DNA of 64,000 nt from an uncultured Ruminococcus sp. (lineage in GTDB: Bacteria > Bacillota > Clostridia > Oscillospirales > Acutalibacteraceae): the NCBI GenBank assembly GCA_902799245.1, contig CADBZY010000001.1, positions 182,514 through 246,513 of the forward strand, written 5' to 3'. This document shows, piece after piece, positions 16,446-24,787 of the stretch. The first letter of the stretch is position 1; every line of letters begins with the position of its first letter. The translations under genes and the position numbers were made by a program. The notes under the pieces are model-generated. The model made no database searches. It had not been told where the DNA came from and saw nothing but the letters and a program-made list of their open reading frames with translations.

Positions 16446-18557
16446 TCACGCTCCCTTCTGTGTTTTCAGCCAGTTAACATAACCGACCGCCTTTTCACGA
16501 ACAGCAGCGGCGATGCACTGCCCCAAAATCTCCTGTCCCGTTGCATTGGGATGGAATATCGAGCCGTCAGGAGTATTGTCGGTGAGTGCGAATTTCGGAG
16601 CGGCATAATTCTGCCGTGTAAATCCGAAATTGCTGGCGTCAATGAAAACGCCCCCCATCAGCTCACAGACTTCCTTCAAAGCGTCCTCAAAATCCTGGTA
16701 AGTATTTCCGCCGGAATTGACATTCACACCGTCAGAGTTCCCCCTGACGAAGAACCACGGCGAGAGGCAGAATATAAGAGCATCCGGGTACTCGGTGTGA
16801 ATCCGGAGCAGCATATTGGCATACGCGCCACGCCACGTCGCCGTATCGGAGGAAGCAAGCGGCTCATGTCCGTCCCAGCTGCCGAGCGGCACATTGGCCT
16901 GAAAATCATTCAGCCCCATGGCAATCAGAATCATGTCGGGGTCAACGCGGTTGCCCGAAGCGGAATTCCCCGTGTGCAGCGCCTTGCAACGGCTGTTGTC
17001 GACAGCGGGCGTAATGCCGCTGGTCCAGTCTGCGGAAGCGACGGCGCAGCAGCTGGAAGCGTAAGCGTCAATGACCAGAGGCTCTGCCCCGGTAATACTG
17101 CAAAGCTGTTTCCACCACATGGAATTGACCGACGGAATTTTGGAGGAAGAATAATACGCGTTGCCGACGGAAATCCCCTGGTAAGAACTGATGCTGTCGC
17201 CGAGCACCGAGATTTTCAACCCCTTCCAGACTCTCTTGGAAGGGTCGGAAAGGCTATGCCAGCCGTTCCAGCCGTCCCAGTATTCGCGCACTAAAATCTC
17301 GCCCGTCCAGGAGGCGCCGTCGGGAGTGGTGAATAGCTGCAGGTCGCCGTTTTTGTGGGGAAAGGATTCAGTGGAAGCCCCTCGACCGAAGGTGATGAGC
17401 GTACCGCCGGAATCAGTCAGCGGCGCATGGGCGGATTCCGCCGTAATGCCTGCGCTGACGGCGTCGCTGCCGGAAAAATCGATGTTGACAGGGAAAATTC
17501 TGTTGTTGGGAATATTGTTGAAATCCCCGGAGAAGTTAGTAGACAGTCTCCCGAGGTTCAGGAAGGAACCGCTTCCCCTGAGGTAATGCTCCATTTCGCC
17601 GAGAATGGCGTCCGTGTCAGCGGAAGCAGCCGGTCTGTGCCAATCGTTCCAGCGATTGTGGGAAACATCCCAGTACTCGCGCACCCATATCTCGCCGTTC
17701 CAGACGAAGCCGGTGGCGGAAGTGCCGTTGGTAGAAACCAGCATCTGCATATCGCCCATATTGCGACCGGTATTGCGCCCGAAGGTAATGAGCATTCCGC
17801 CCGGCTCCGTGACGGGAGAATGTGCCGCCGAAGCGTCGGCGGCGCTTTCAAAAACGATGTGAACAGGATAAACCCTGTTGTTGGGCGCGTTATCAAAATC
17901 TCCGTTGAAGGGAGCGTTCTGAAAGCGGGAATTGTTGATGATAACGCCGCTGCCGCTGACGGCATTTCCCGTCTGTTCCCTCACAGCCTCGCCGAGGCTG
18001 GCATAAGCCGTGCCGTTCCAGCCGACGCGGGCTTCAATGACTTCCGCATCCACTGTTCCGGCCGGAAGCTCACCGCTGTCAGCCATTGCGGTGAGCGCGT
18101 TCATTCTGCTGTTGAGACTGCCGACCGTCCTCAGCGCATTTTCCAGCGCGGAGAGCTGCGGCGTCGCCTCGATAGCGTCGTCTGCCTGAATGGAATCTTC
18201 TACTTTGAGCGTGAAAGGCTTCGTGGAGATGAGCGCGCCTCCGACAGGTTCGGTAATGCGAATCTCACAGAGATAGATGCCGGCACGCTGGGTCACGCTG
18301 CCGGGAAGAAGGAAGGTGACAATACCGCCCTCGGCGTCGGCAATTTCGCCATCGACGTATTCGTATCTGTCGTGCCCGAGAGAAACCAGCAGCCGCGCGG
18401 CGCATCCCGACATCTCAAAGATTTTGTTGTAATCCTCAGGCAGATCTCCATCGGAAAGCGTCAGATGAAGGAATCGGCTGTTGGTGTCGAACTGCTTGAC
18501 GGTAACGGAAGGAATGGTGCCGTTAATGTCGGTTTTTATGGAAATAAAATCCTGCAT
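16446..18557 (-). CDS. Baseplate/tail protein with BppU-like N-terminus, duplicated knob domain and SGNH hydrolase
   Basis: A 703-residue modular tail protein. The N-terminal 130 residues resemble BppU-type baseplate proteins. The middle contains two related copies (about 205-305 and 315-420) sharing GDF, PNNR, LITFGR and VREYW, like pyocin-knob-type modules. The C-terminal domain (about 425-690) is an SGNH/GDSL hydrolase with nucleophile Ser in GDSIS, Asn in MGLNDF, and catalytic His in FHPN. It probably deacetylates or de-esterifies a surface glycan during adsorption (inference). The ATG at 18557 has a somewhat distant ribosome binding site (AAAGGGGG). Confidence 0.8.
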   Translation of the reverse strand: MQDFISIKTDINGTIPSVTVKQFDTNSRFLHLTLSDGDLPEDYNKIFEMSGCAARLLVSLGHDRYEYVDGEIADAEGGIVTFLLPGSVTQRAGIYLCEIRITEPVGGALISTKPFTLKVEDSIQADDAIEATPQLSALENALRTVGSLNSRMNALTAMADSGELPAGTVDAEVIEARVGWNGTAYASLGEAVREQTGNAVSGSGVIINNSRFQNAPFNGDFDNAPNNRVYPVHIVFESAADASAAHSPVTEPGGMLITFGRNTGRNMGDMQMLVSTNGTSATGFVWNGEIWVREYWDVSHNRWNDWHRPAASADTDAILGEMEHYLRGSGSFLNLGRLSTNFSGDFNNIPNNRIFPVNIDFSGSDAVSAGITAESAHAPLTDSGGTLITFGRGASTESFPHKNGDLQLFTTPDGASWTGEILVREYWDGWNGWHSLSDPSKRVWKGLKISVLGDSISSYQGISVGNAYYSSSKIPSVNSMWWKQLCSITGAEPLVIDAYASSCCAVASADWTSGITPAVDNSRCKALHTGNSASGNRVDPDMILIAMGLNDFQANVPLGSWDGHEPLASSDTATWRGAYANMLLRIHTEYPDALIFCLSPWFFVRGNSDGVNVNSGGNTYQDFEDALKEVCELMGGVFIDASNFGFTRQNYAAPKFALTDNTPDGSIFHPNATGQEILGQCIAAAVREKAVGYVNWLKTQKGA

Positions 18558-18589
18558 GTTATAAAATAATCCCCCTTTATTGATTCGAA

Positions 18590-19165
18590 TTACAGATGGA
18601 TGTAATACGATTTCGGCTTCTTTGCGCTGCCCAAATTACCGGCTGATCCGCCGTAGCTCGAACCGGATCGGGTCACATACAGCTCGATCTTCGATCTGGC
18701 GGCGTCGTTGCCGTTCAGGTGAAGCAAAACGGAATGTTTGGTCGCATCGTTCCAAAGGGAGGCGCTCGGCTTGATCACCGCCGAAACCCATGCGCCGCCG
18801 TTGACCCTTGCGTAAACCGTCAGCTTGATGCCGTTTCCCAATCGGGAAGCGGACGAAGTGAGCCAGCCCTTTACCGTCAGCGCGACCGAAAGCGAGTCGC
18901 CCGAACGCGAAGCGGAATAACTGGCGGAATAATGCACCGTCGGAGAGCTGACGGTTGATTTCAGATCACTGAACAGCACACCGCTGTCGGAACCACCGGA
19001 AGAGGAACCGCCGGAGCTGCCGCCTTGCGAACCGCTCCATAAATTCACCCACGCGGATCCGCTCCACCGTTTGCCGGATGTCAGCGCCACCCAGGAGGAA
19101 CCGTTCCACCGCCTGCGGGACGAAACCCCCGCAAAATCCGCCCCTGAATATCTCTTAATGCTCAA
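18590..19165 (-). CDS. Phage tail-associated protein with a Ser/Gly linker
   Basis: About 191 residues. The N-terminal part has three WNGSSWV-like short repeats (RRRWNGSSWVAL, KRWSGSAWVNL), then a Ser/Gly-rich linker (SQGGSSGGSSSGGSDSG), then a beta-rich C-terminal domain of about 110 residues. I do not recognise the family. The TTG at 19165 is chosen because it lies nine bases after AGGAGG. That Shine-Dalgarno sequence is itself part of a heptamer array (GGTAGGA unit). A longer frame through the array up to 19195 exists but would translate the repeat. Confidence 0.65.
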   Translation of the reverse strand: MSIKRYSGADFAGVSSRRRWNGSSWVALTSGKRWSGSAWVNLWSGSQGGSSGGSSSGGSDSGVLFSDLKSTVSSPTVHYSASYSASRSGDSLSVALTVKGWLTSSASRLGNGIKLTVYARVNGGAWVSAVIKPSASLWNDATKHSVLLHLNGNDAARSKIELYVTRSGSSYGGSAGNLGSAKKPKSYYIHL

Positions 19166-19174
19166 AATCAAATA

Positions 19175-19223
19175 CCTCCTACCATCAACCTTCAACCATC
19201 ACCCTCCTGCCTGCTGCCTGTCA
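19175..19223 (-). repeat. Heptamer array between two tail genes
   Basis: Plus-strand units CCTCCTA, CCATCAA, CCTTCAA, CCATCAC, CCTCCTG, CCTGCTG, CCTGTCA, all with a 7-base period. It overlaps the stop of the upstream gene (19221-19223) and provides the Shine-Dalgarno of the gene starting at 19165. Confidence 0.85.
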
Positions 19224-19784
19224 CCATAGCCAAAGATCACCCACAGAAGGGGAGGAAGGCTGCGCCTGCTGCACAAAGACCTTCGGCGCTGACGAAGCCG
19301 CGGGCAGCTGCGCGGCAGCGCGGGAGACGGAAGTGATTTCGCTTCCGGTAATTCGCACGTAAAAGACGGCTGTCTGATTGACATGGCCGGTGGAGAGCAG
19401 CGCGGAAGATGTCAGCGCCGGCGCGGATGGCGTGCCCGTCACAGGCGTTCCTTTGACAACGGCGAAGGTGTGTGTGTCAGCGACCTCACCGCCGCCTTTG
19501 GTAAATACCGCGGCCACGGTATCGATGCGACTGTACCCGGCAGTTCCGCTGTCGACGGTGAGCTCCAGCGTTTCCCCGTCGGGAATCCACAGAACATACC
19601 CGCGATTGCTGACGCCGCCGCCGGAGAGCCGGACGGTGTTGTCGTCCACCTTGACGCAGGAGAGCGAACCGACAATGCCGCTTTCAGCACCCAGTAAGGA
19701 GCGGAAAATAAAGGCATCGTCCTCAGCGGCGATATGCGCGGCAGTACCCTCCGGCGTATAAATCGTAATTGCTTTCTGACCCAT
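19221..19784 (-). CDS. Phage baseplate or tail protein of unknown function
   Basis: A 187-residue protein rich in predicted beta strands, starting MGQKAITIYTPEGTAAHI and ending SVGDLWLW. The C-terminal SxGDLW pattern recurs in phage structural proteins near baseplates. The ATG follows a strong GGAGGTAATT site and is nine bases after the stop of the Gp37-like gene. Its place between the tail-associated Gp37-like protein and the fibre modules suggests a baseplate component. No catalytic motif is visible. Confidence 0.65.
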   Translation of the reverse strand: MGQKAITIYTPEGTAAHIAAEDDAFIFRSLLGAESGIVGSLSCVKVDDNTVRLSGGGVSNRGYVLWIPDGETLELTVDSGTAGYSRIDTVAAVFTKGGGEVADTHTFAVVKGTPVTGTPSAPALTSSALLSTGHVNQTAVFYVRITGSEITSVSRAAAQLPAASSAPKVFVQQAQPSSPSVGDLWLW

Positions 19785-19793
19785 AATTACCTC

Positions 19794-20795
19794 CTATTTA
19801 ATCGTGTATCTCAGGCTCACGCCGTCGGCCGCCACGGTGAGCAGCTTGCTTGTAATGGTGCGGATGTCGCTCATACAGGTGATGCGGTCGCGCAGACCGA
19901 CCCGGTCGCCGAGCGGAAGGTCGAGATCGCCGGAATCGAAGCATATTTCAATGCCGTTCTGCGCGCCGTGCTGTTTCAGCTGCTTTTTGGCACCCTTGAT
20001 CAGCTCCTTCTCGTCCTCGGCGGAAGAATAATCGTAGACCAGCGTTTTCTCATCTTCGCCGGAAGGAATGCCGGCAGCGTTCGGATCGGAGGTCATGGAA
20101 CCGTCGGGCAGCAGCCAGACGTGCCGGACGAGACGGTTCTCCTGTTCGCCGCGGCCGAGGGCGATGACGTGATTGTATGTGGCCTCACCGAAGGTGGAAA
20201 TGTAGGAGAAATCGTAATCGCCGGAGAATTCAATTTCCGCGCTTCTGTCAGCGACAGGAGCGGTTGACAGATGCACAAGTCTGCTGTCCGGGTCAAGTGT
20301 CAGCACGAGCCGCAGGCTGAATGGGTCAAGCATGTCAAGTATTCCCTCAAGCACATTCTGGTAGCGGAATTTCTGCCCGCACAGCAGTCCGGCATTTCCG
20401 GAAGGCGCGGAGAAAAGCCCGCCGAAGCCTTGTGCCAGAGAACGCATGACGGGATAAATATCGCTCTCGCTGAGATCAAGATGACTCTGTCCGGCAGCCG
20501 GCATAATGACCCGGCGGGAGAGCATCCCGCGCCAGGTAACGCCGGCGAGCCGGACGGTGTGCGTCTTGGAAACGTGCTGAATGGATTCGAGTCTACCGCC
20601 CCATTCACCGCCGGGAAAGTAGAGGTAATGCCCTAGCGCGAAGCCGTAACGTTCAAAATCCTCAGCCGGAATCTCGATCACCCAGTCGTTCCCGTCGGCT
20701 TTCGGCTCCAGCGAAATCACCCCGTCGTACCTCACAAAATCCACAATCCCAAGCTCATTGAAGTTTCCGTCCGCATGAATCAATGATAATTCCAT
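19794..20795 (-). CDS. Siphovirus Gp37-like tail-associated protein
   Basis: A 333-residue protein whose start (ELSLIHADGNFNELGIVDFVRYDGVI), ILDMLDPFSLRLVL segment and overall plan resemble the siphovirus ReqiPepy6 Gp37-like family. That family takes the hub/tail-lysin position after the distal tail protein. I see no peptidase motif. It overlaps the distal tail gene by 16 bases, which suggests coupled translation. It probably forms the centre of the baseplate below the tail tube. The family call is from pattern memory and needs a profile search. Confidence 0.7.
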   Translation of the reverse strand: MELSLIHADGNFNELGIVDFVRYDGVISLEPKADGNDWVIEIPAEDFERYGFALGHYLYFPGGEWGGRLESIQHVSKTHTVRLAGVTWRGMLSRRVIMPAAGQSHLDLSESDIYPVMRSLAQGFGGLFSAPSGNAGLLCGQKFRYQNVLEGILDMLDPFSLRLVLTLDPDSRLVHLSTAPVADRSAEIEFSGDYDFSYISTFGEATYNHVIALGRGEQENRLVRHVWLLPDGSMTSDPNAAGIPSGEDEKTLVYDYSSAEDEKELIKGAKKQLKQHGAQNGIEICFDSGDLDLPLGDRVGLRDRITCMSDIRTITSKLLTVAADGVSLRYTIK

Positions 20796-21637
20796 TCCGG
20801 TTCGCTCCTTTGCGTTAAAAACGTGACCTCGCAGGCGAACTGTCCGGAGCAGCTCACAGAAAGCGCACCGGGCGGCGCGGGACGGAAATTATCGACGCTC
20901 TTCTTGCGCAAATGAAAAACATTCGATCTTGCGCCGCTCTGACTCACGTGAATAATGCTCTTGTCGCGCTGATCGATCATGACGTAGTCCCCCGCGGATA
21001 GCCCTGTGTTGACGGAATACTCGTTTTCACCGACATACACCGAAGGATTGCTGCACGGGCCGAATATTTTGATAATCATCGGCGCGCTGCCGGCGGTATC
21101 GTTGACGAATCGCGTCATATTTCCTTCGGAATACCGGTAGGGGTATTTGCCGGGGTATTTTTTGTCACCGCTCTGTGACTGCTGCGCAGTGGGCAGTACC
21201 GTGACGGTTTCCTCCGCAACCCACGCGGGCGAAATAATCTTGAGCGTCAGTCCGACAACGGTGTAGGATGTCCAGTCGCGGTTGAGCGTCTTGACGGAAG
21301 CGGAAGCAAAGCAGCGGATATACCTGTTGTTGATCCAGAGCTTTCCCGGCACAACGGCGCAAAGGTCGCGTTCCAGAATATTGTTGAGCCTGTCAATAGC
21401 CGCATCGTGTTCCTGCTGGCTGTCTGCGAAGACGTCAAGCACCAGCGACCGCTCCTGCACAGGTCGCCGCGCGGCGACGACACGACCGCCGTCACGGAGC
21501 GCGCGGTCGTAAGAAGAAACAGAAAACTGCCAATCAAAAAGCCCCGTTGTCTGCACGACAATCGGAGCCTCGTCAAACCGTATCGTTTCGCCAGCGGAAT
21601 TCTCATAAAAAATGCTGTAAGGCAAAATGTCCCCCAA
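20780..21637 (-). CDS. Distal tail protein (Dit-like)
   Basis: A 285-residue protein with the N-terminal pattern of Dit proteins (a phage_tail type domain up to about residue 140) and a beta-rich galectin-like C-terminal half. It follows the tape measure gene, the usual Dit position, and would form the ring linking tail tube and baseplate. The start is TTG at 21637, seven bases after GGGGG. No ATG lies near. The compound palindromic repeat at 21662-21796 separates it from the tape measure gene. Confidence 0.75.
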   Translation of the reverse strand: MGDILPYSIFYENSAGETIRFDEAPIVVQTTGLFDWQFSVSSYDRALRDGGRVVAARRPVQERSLVLDVFADSQQEHDAAIDRLNNILERDLCAVVPGKLWINNRYIRCFASASVKTLNRDWTSYTVVGLTLKIISPAWVAEETVTVLPTAQQSQSGDKKYPGKYPYRYSEGNMTRFVNDTAGSAPMIIKIFGPCSNPSVYVGENEYSVNTGLSAGDYVMIDQRDKSIIHVSQSGARSNVFHLRKKSVDNFRPAPPGALSVSCSGQFACEVTFLTQRSEPEWNYH

Positions 21638-21661
21638 AGGATCACCCCCGTGTTTAATATT

Positions 21662-21796
21662 ACTTAAGAATGAAAACTTAAGACTTAAGAATGAATAATA
21701 TCGGAAGGGCTGTCGCCCTTGAAAATATATATTTCAAGCCCGCAAGGGCTTCATTTATTATTCATTTTTCATTTTTCAGTCTTAAGTCTTAAGTTA
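21662..21796. repeat. Compound palindromic element with heptamer arms (element 1)
   Basis: Arms CTTAAGACTTAAGA (21677-21690) and TCTTAAGTCTTAAG (21780-21793) are exact reverse complements, as are AATGAATAATA (21690-21700) and TATTATTCATT (21756-21766). Inside are two GC-rich hairpins, AAGGGC-tgtc-GCCCTT and AAGCCC-gcaa-GGGCTT. The arms have a 7-base period. The element abuts the tape measure stop codon. Confidence 0.85.
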
Positions 21797-23023
21797 GCGA
21801 GCTCCGCTCGCGCTTCGCACCAGCCTTCCGAAGGATCTGCCGTCAATCTCCATCGTGGTCTGAGAATCGGCGAGCTTTTCCACCGCGTCAAGCAGTCTGT
21901 CAAGTCTGTCGCCGTAACCCGCGGAATAGCTGCCGGAAACAGGCAACCCTCGGGAGGAAATACCGCTCAGGGCGGCGGCGGTCTCGTCGGAAATCGCGGA
22001 AGCCGTTTTGAAAAGGCTACCTGCCCCTTGCTGCAGTCCCAGCTCCATGCCCTCGGCGGTGTAACGTCCGACTTCCATCATGACGCGGGAAGGCGAATGA
22101 ATACCGAGAGCGCGCTTTGCGGCAGCGGCGGCACTGACCGCGAAGCTGGCGGCAGTGGACACCAGGCTGGGCTTTTTGTCGTTCATGCCCTTGAGAATGC
22201 CGCTGACGATGCCGCCGCCGATGCCGGTGAAGCTGACGGAACCGGCCGCCGTCACCATGCTGTCCAATATTCCCTTCATTGTCCTCTCGGCGTTCGGCTT
22301 TTTGTCCTCCATGCCCTTGCGGAGCGAATCGACCGCGTTTTTACCCGCGCCCCTCATACCGCCGGATGCAGAGGACGCTCCGAGAGCGCTGTCAACGCCG
22401 CCGAGAATGCCGTCTCCGTCACTTTTAGCAGCCGCGAAAAGCGCCGGCTGGCCGGAAACAAGCTCGTCTCTCATGCCGGACCATGTATTCAGCATGTCAG
22501 CACGTGTCGATTCGGGAAGCTCAGCGAATGTGGAGGATACCGTGTTCGCGCAATCCCGCGCGCTGTTGGAAATCCGTTCGCCGCAGCCTTCCTGCTGATT
22601 AGCGGTGACAAGCCACGCATCGCCGTTTTCGGCGAGCGCGGCGGAAACGCTTCGAACCGCCTCCGCGACACCGCTGGCAGAGGATACTATTTCATCCGAA
22701 CAGAGCCTTGAAGCCGCCTGCACGGCGGTCTGCAGGTTTTCGCCGATGCCGCCGACAGCGCCGCCAACCGTTTCCGCGTCAGAGCGGACTTTCTCCGATG
22801 CGCCGGCAAATATTCCCGCAAACTCGACAGCCGCTTTTCCGGCAGCGAGAATGGGCGCGGCCAATCCTTCCAGAAGTGCGTTTCCAAGCCCTCCTGCCCC
22901 GCTGAATCCGTCGTCGTATTCCTTTCTGAAATGATCAAGCAATTGTCCTGCGGTCAAGAGATTTTGGGTGAATCCGCTTATGTCCAGTTCCAGATAAGCG
23001 CCCACCGTTCCCGCGTTAATCAA
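21794..23023 (-). CDS. Short tail tape measure protein
   Basis: A 409-residue Ala/Gly/Ser-rich, largely helical protein with hydrophobic central segments and the HSPSRVMMEVG motif found near the C-terminus of many tape measure proteins. It ends DGRSFGRLVRSASGAR. Position after the assembly chaperones and before Dit confirms the role: setting tail length and occupying the tube lumen. At 409 residues it is short for a siphovirus and predicts a stubby tail of roughly 60 nm by the usual per-residue rule. The TTG at 23023 lies nine bases after GGAGG. The last codons fall in the repeat-like GCGAGC sequence beside element 1. Confidence 0.82.
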   Translation of the reverse strand: MINAGTVGAYLELDISGFTQNLLTAGQLLDHFRKEYDDGFSGAGGLGNALLEGLAAPILAAGKAAVEFAGIFAGASEKVRSDAETVGGAVGGIGENLQTAVQAASRLCSDEIVSSASGVAEAVRSVSAALAENGDAWLVTANQQEGCGERISNSARDCANTVSSTFAELPESTRADMLNTWSGMRDELVSGQPALFAAAKSDGDGILGGVDSALGASSASGGMRGAGKNAVDSLRKGMEDKKPNAERTMKGILDSMVTAAGSVSFTGIGGGIVSGILKGMNDKKPSLVSTAASFAVSAAAAAKRALGIHSPSRVMMEVGRYTAEGMELGLQQGAGSLFKTASAISDETAAALSGISSRGLPVSGSYSAGYGDRLDRLLDAVEKLADSQTTMEIDGRSFGRLVRSASGAR

Positions 23024-23303
23024 TGCCTTTCACCTCCGCGCCTAATTTTTTCAAAATATCGATGGTACGTGCATTGCCGGAATTCTGTGAATGGCCTTCC
23101 TGTTGGCGCCGCGTAAAGAAGGGGCGTTTGCCGTCCTCGAGCTGGGAAATAATAAAGCAGCACGCCTCATCGAAGCAATAGGCGGCATACCCGTCGTCAA
23201 TACGTAAAATGTCGCTGGGCTTAGTCCGAAACCTCTGCGCCGCGTATATCACCGTCAATACCTGCGGAGAGTCCACGAAATCGGTCGAGCGCCTTGGCTC
23301 CAA
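23016..23303 (-). CDS. Tail assembly chaperone, downstream overlapping frame
   Basis: A 95-residue protein with DILRIDDGYAAYCFDEACCFII, a pattern seen in the second tail assembly chaperone of Gram-positive phages. It overlaps the upstream chaperone gene by 83 bases in the +1 (equivalently -2) frame. It can start independently at TTG 23303. Alternatively it may be made as a frameshift extension of the upstream protein, as the lambda G/GT pair is, though by a different shift. Its end overlaps the tape measure start by eight bases, so translation is probably coupled. Confidence 0.7.
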   Translation of the reverse strand: MEPRRSTDFVDSPQVLTVIYAAQRFRTKPSDILRIDDGYAAYCFDEACCFIISQLEDGKRPFFTRRQQEGHSQNSGNARTIDILKKLGAEVKGID

Positions 23304-23625
23304 ACTGCGTAAACTGAAAAATAGCCACCAGCTGCTCGTCAGTCAGTGCGATTCCTGCGGCCTCCAGCTCATGGAATGCAGGCTTCACCAGCGCAGCCTT
23401 TGCAATTTCGAGCAGCACGCGCCCTTCCTCGGCGAGATCTCCGCCGTCAGGAGAAAGTCCCGCATAAAAAATCCTTCTCGCGGTTTTCAGCAAAGGATTG
23501 GTAATAGCACCCGCCGCCGCCAAGGCCAGAATGGAAGGGCGCGTAAGCTCGACCTCGACGGCCTCTCCGCACCAGCCTGGAATCGTTACGGTCTGCGAGG
23601 TTTTGATAGAATCAACAGAAAGCAT
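23221..23625 (-). CDS. Tail assembly chaperone, upstream frame
   Basis: A 134-residue protein between the tail tube and tape measure genes, the position of gpG-type chaperones that coat the tape measure before tube polymerisation. It has a beta-rich N-terminus and a helical C-terminal half (KALDRFRGLSAG). The ATG at 23625 follows AAAGGAATG. The 3' end overlaps the second chaperone frame. Family assignment rests mainly on position and the overlap. Confidence 0.7.
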   Translation of the reverse strand: MLSVDSIKTSQTVTIPGWCGEAVEVELTRPSILALAAAGAITNPLLKTARRIFYAGLSPDGGDLAEEGRVLLEIAKAALVKPAFHELEAAGIALTDEQLVAIFQFTQFGAKALDRFRGLSAGIDGDIRGAEVSD

Positions 23626-23651
23626 TTTTGTTTACATTCCTTTCGTTTTAT

Positions 23652-24347
23652 TTACACCGCCGCGTAAGCCGCGCCGTTGTAAAGAGCGTAAGTTCCGGAG
23701 GAAATCCCCTCATCCAGTCCTGAAATACCGTCAGAGGCAGCGAGGATAACGGTTTTCCCCTCCACGGGAGCATCGGGCAGGTCCCCGGAATCCCTGACGA
23801 TAACGGGCAGGGAGGGAAGGGAGAGCACTTTCATAGGGCTTTGTCCCTTGGAGGGACGACTCTTGACGGTGTAAGAGGGCGCATAGAATTCACCGTCCTT
23901 CAAAGAGACGGACGCGGGCGAACCGGAGGCGTGAGGAAAAACAAAAGCGGTAAACGAGAGGGAATTGCCGTCATAGTCCTTTTCGGACGCATAGACGGCA
24001 AAGGTGCTTTTGACGCGGCTCACGACCTCACCGGCAGTCGGGGCGGAATATTTTGCGAAATTCTCGTTGGAATCGACTGTGCTTTCACCGCCGTCGACCA
24101 GCGCGAAAACCTCCGGCGAGAAGGTGCTGTCGGTGAAAGAAATATTGAATCCCTTTACAATATCCTCGGTGATGTTCTGCGCGAGAATCTGATTCTTGAT
24201 GCGCAGCTCGTTTTCCGCGCCGGCGGAGATCTGCGCCTCGGCCGACGCCTCACTGGCGGTGTCAAAAGAGAATACCCTCGGCTCCTCCTCCTCGGTAATA
24301 ATGTCAATTCGCTCAATGTTAGCGATAGCCATCTGCATAGTTGCCAA
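23652..24347 (-). CDS. Major tail (tube) protein
   Basis: A 231-residue protein with a beta-rich composition (FNISFTDSTFSPEVFALVDGG, VVSRVKSTFAVYASEKD) and an Ig-like or Thr/Ser-rich C-terminal extension. Size and position after the tail terminator and before the chaperones identify the tail tube subunit. The start is TTG at 24347 (MATMQMAIANIERID), with AAGGATG about ten bases upstream. ATG codons four and six positions further are possible alternatives. Confidence 0.78.
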   Translation of the reverse strand: MATMQMAIANIERIDIITEEEEPRVFSFDTASEASAEAQISAGAENELRIKNQILAQNITEDIVKGFNISFTDSTFSPEVFALVDGGESTVDSNENFAKYSAPTAGEVVSRVKSTFAVYASEKDYDGNSLSFTAFVFPHASGSPASVSLKDGEFYAPSYTVKSRPSKGQSPMKVLSLPSLPVIVRDSGDLPDAPVEGKTVILAASDGISGLDEGISSGTYALYNGAAYAAV

Positions 24348-24420
24348 TTTAAAACTTCATCCTTTCCTGTCAATGCGTCGTTGCTTTCACAATCGCCCGC
24401 ATACCAAATAAACTGTCGTT

Positions 24421-24780
24421 TCAAGGAAGCGACCGCAGGGAGCGCATAATCATATACTGAACGCTGCCCTCGTGGGCGCGGAATTTGTCGTTGATAAGCT
24501 GAACGCCGTCGTTTCCGGTAGGTCTTAGATCAGGTTCCAGCCCCTTCAGCGCGTTCTTGACCCGTTCGATCAGCATCCCGAGCTGCCGGAATCCGTTCAG
24601 AGGGGCGTAGCAATGCACGGTAATAAGCGTGTACCCCAGACCGGTAGAGACGGCGTAAGGGTAAGTGCCGGACATCTGCACCACCGCGTAGGGAAAAGTG
24701 CAGATGTCCTGTTTAATTCCGGGCAGCGCCACATCGATACCGGCGTCAGACAGCGTTTCAAAAATATCCCAGTAATTCAT
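24421..24780 (-). CDS. Tail terminator/completion protein
   Basis: A 119-residue alpha/beta protein (DIFETLSDAGIDVALP, FPYAVVQMSG, YTLITVHCYAP). Length, fold pattern and position between the gp10-like protein and the tail tube fit a tail terminator, which caps the tube and joins it to the head connector. The ATG at 24780 is preceded by GAGGC and lies eight bases after the upstream stop. Confidence 0.68.
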   Translation of the reverse strand: MNYWDIFETLSDAGIDVALPGIKQDICTFPYAVVQMSGTYPYAVSTGLGYTLITVHCYAPLNGFRQLGMLIERVKNALKGLEPDLRPTGNDGVQLINDKFRAHEGSVQYMIMRSLRSLP

Positions 24781-24787
24781 ATTTGCC

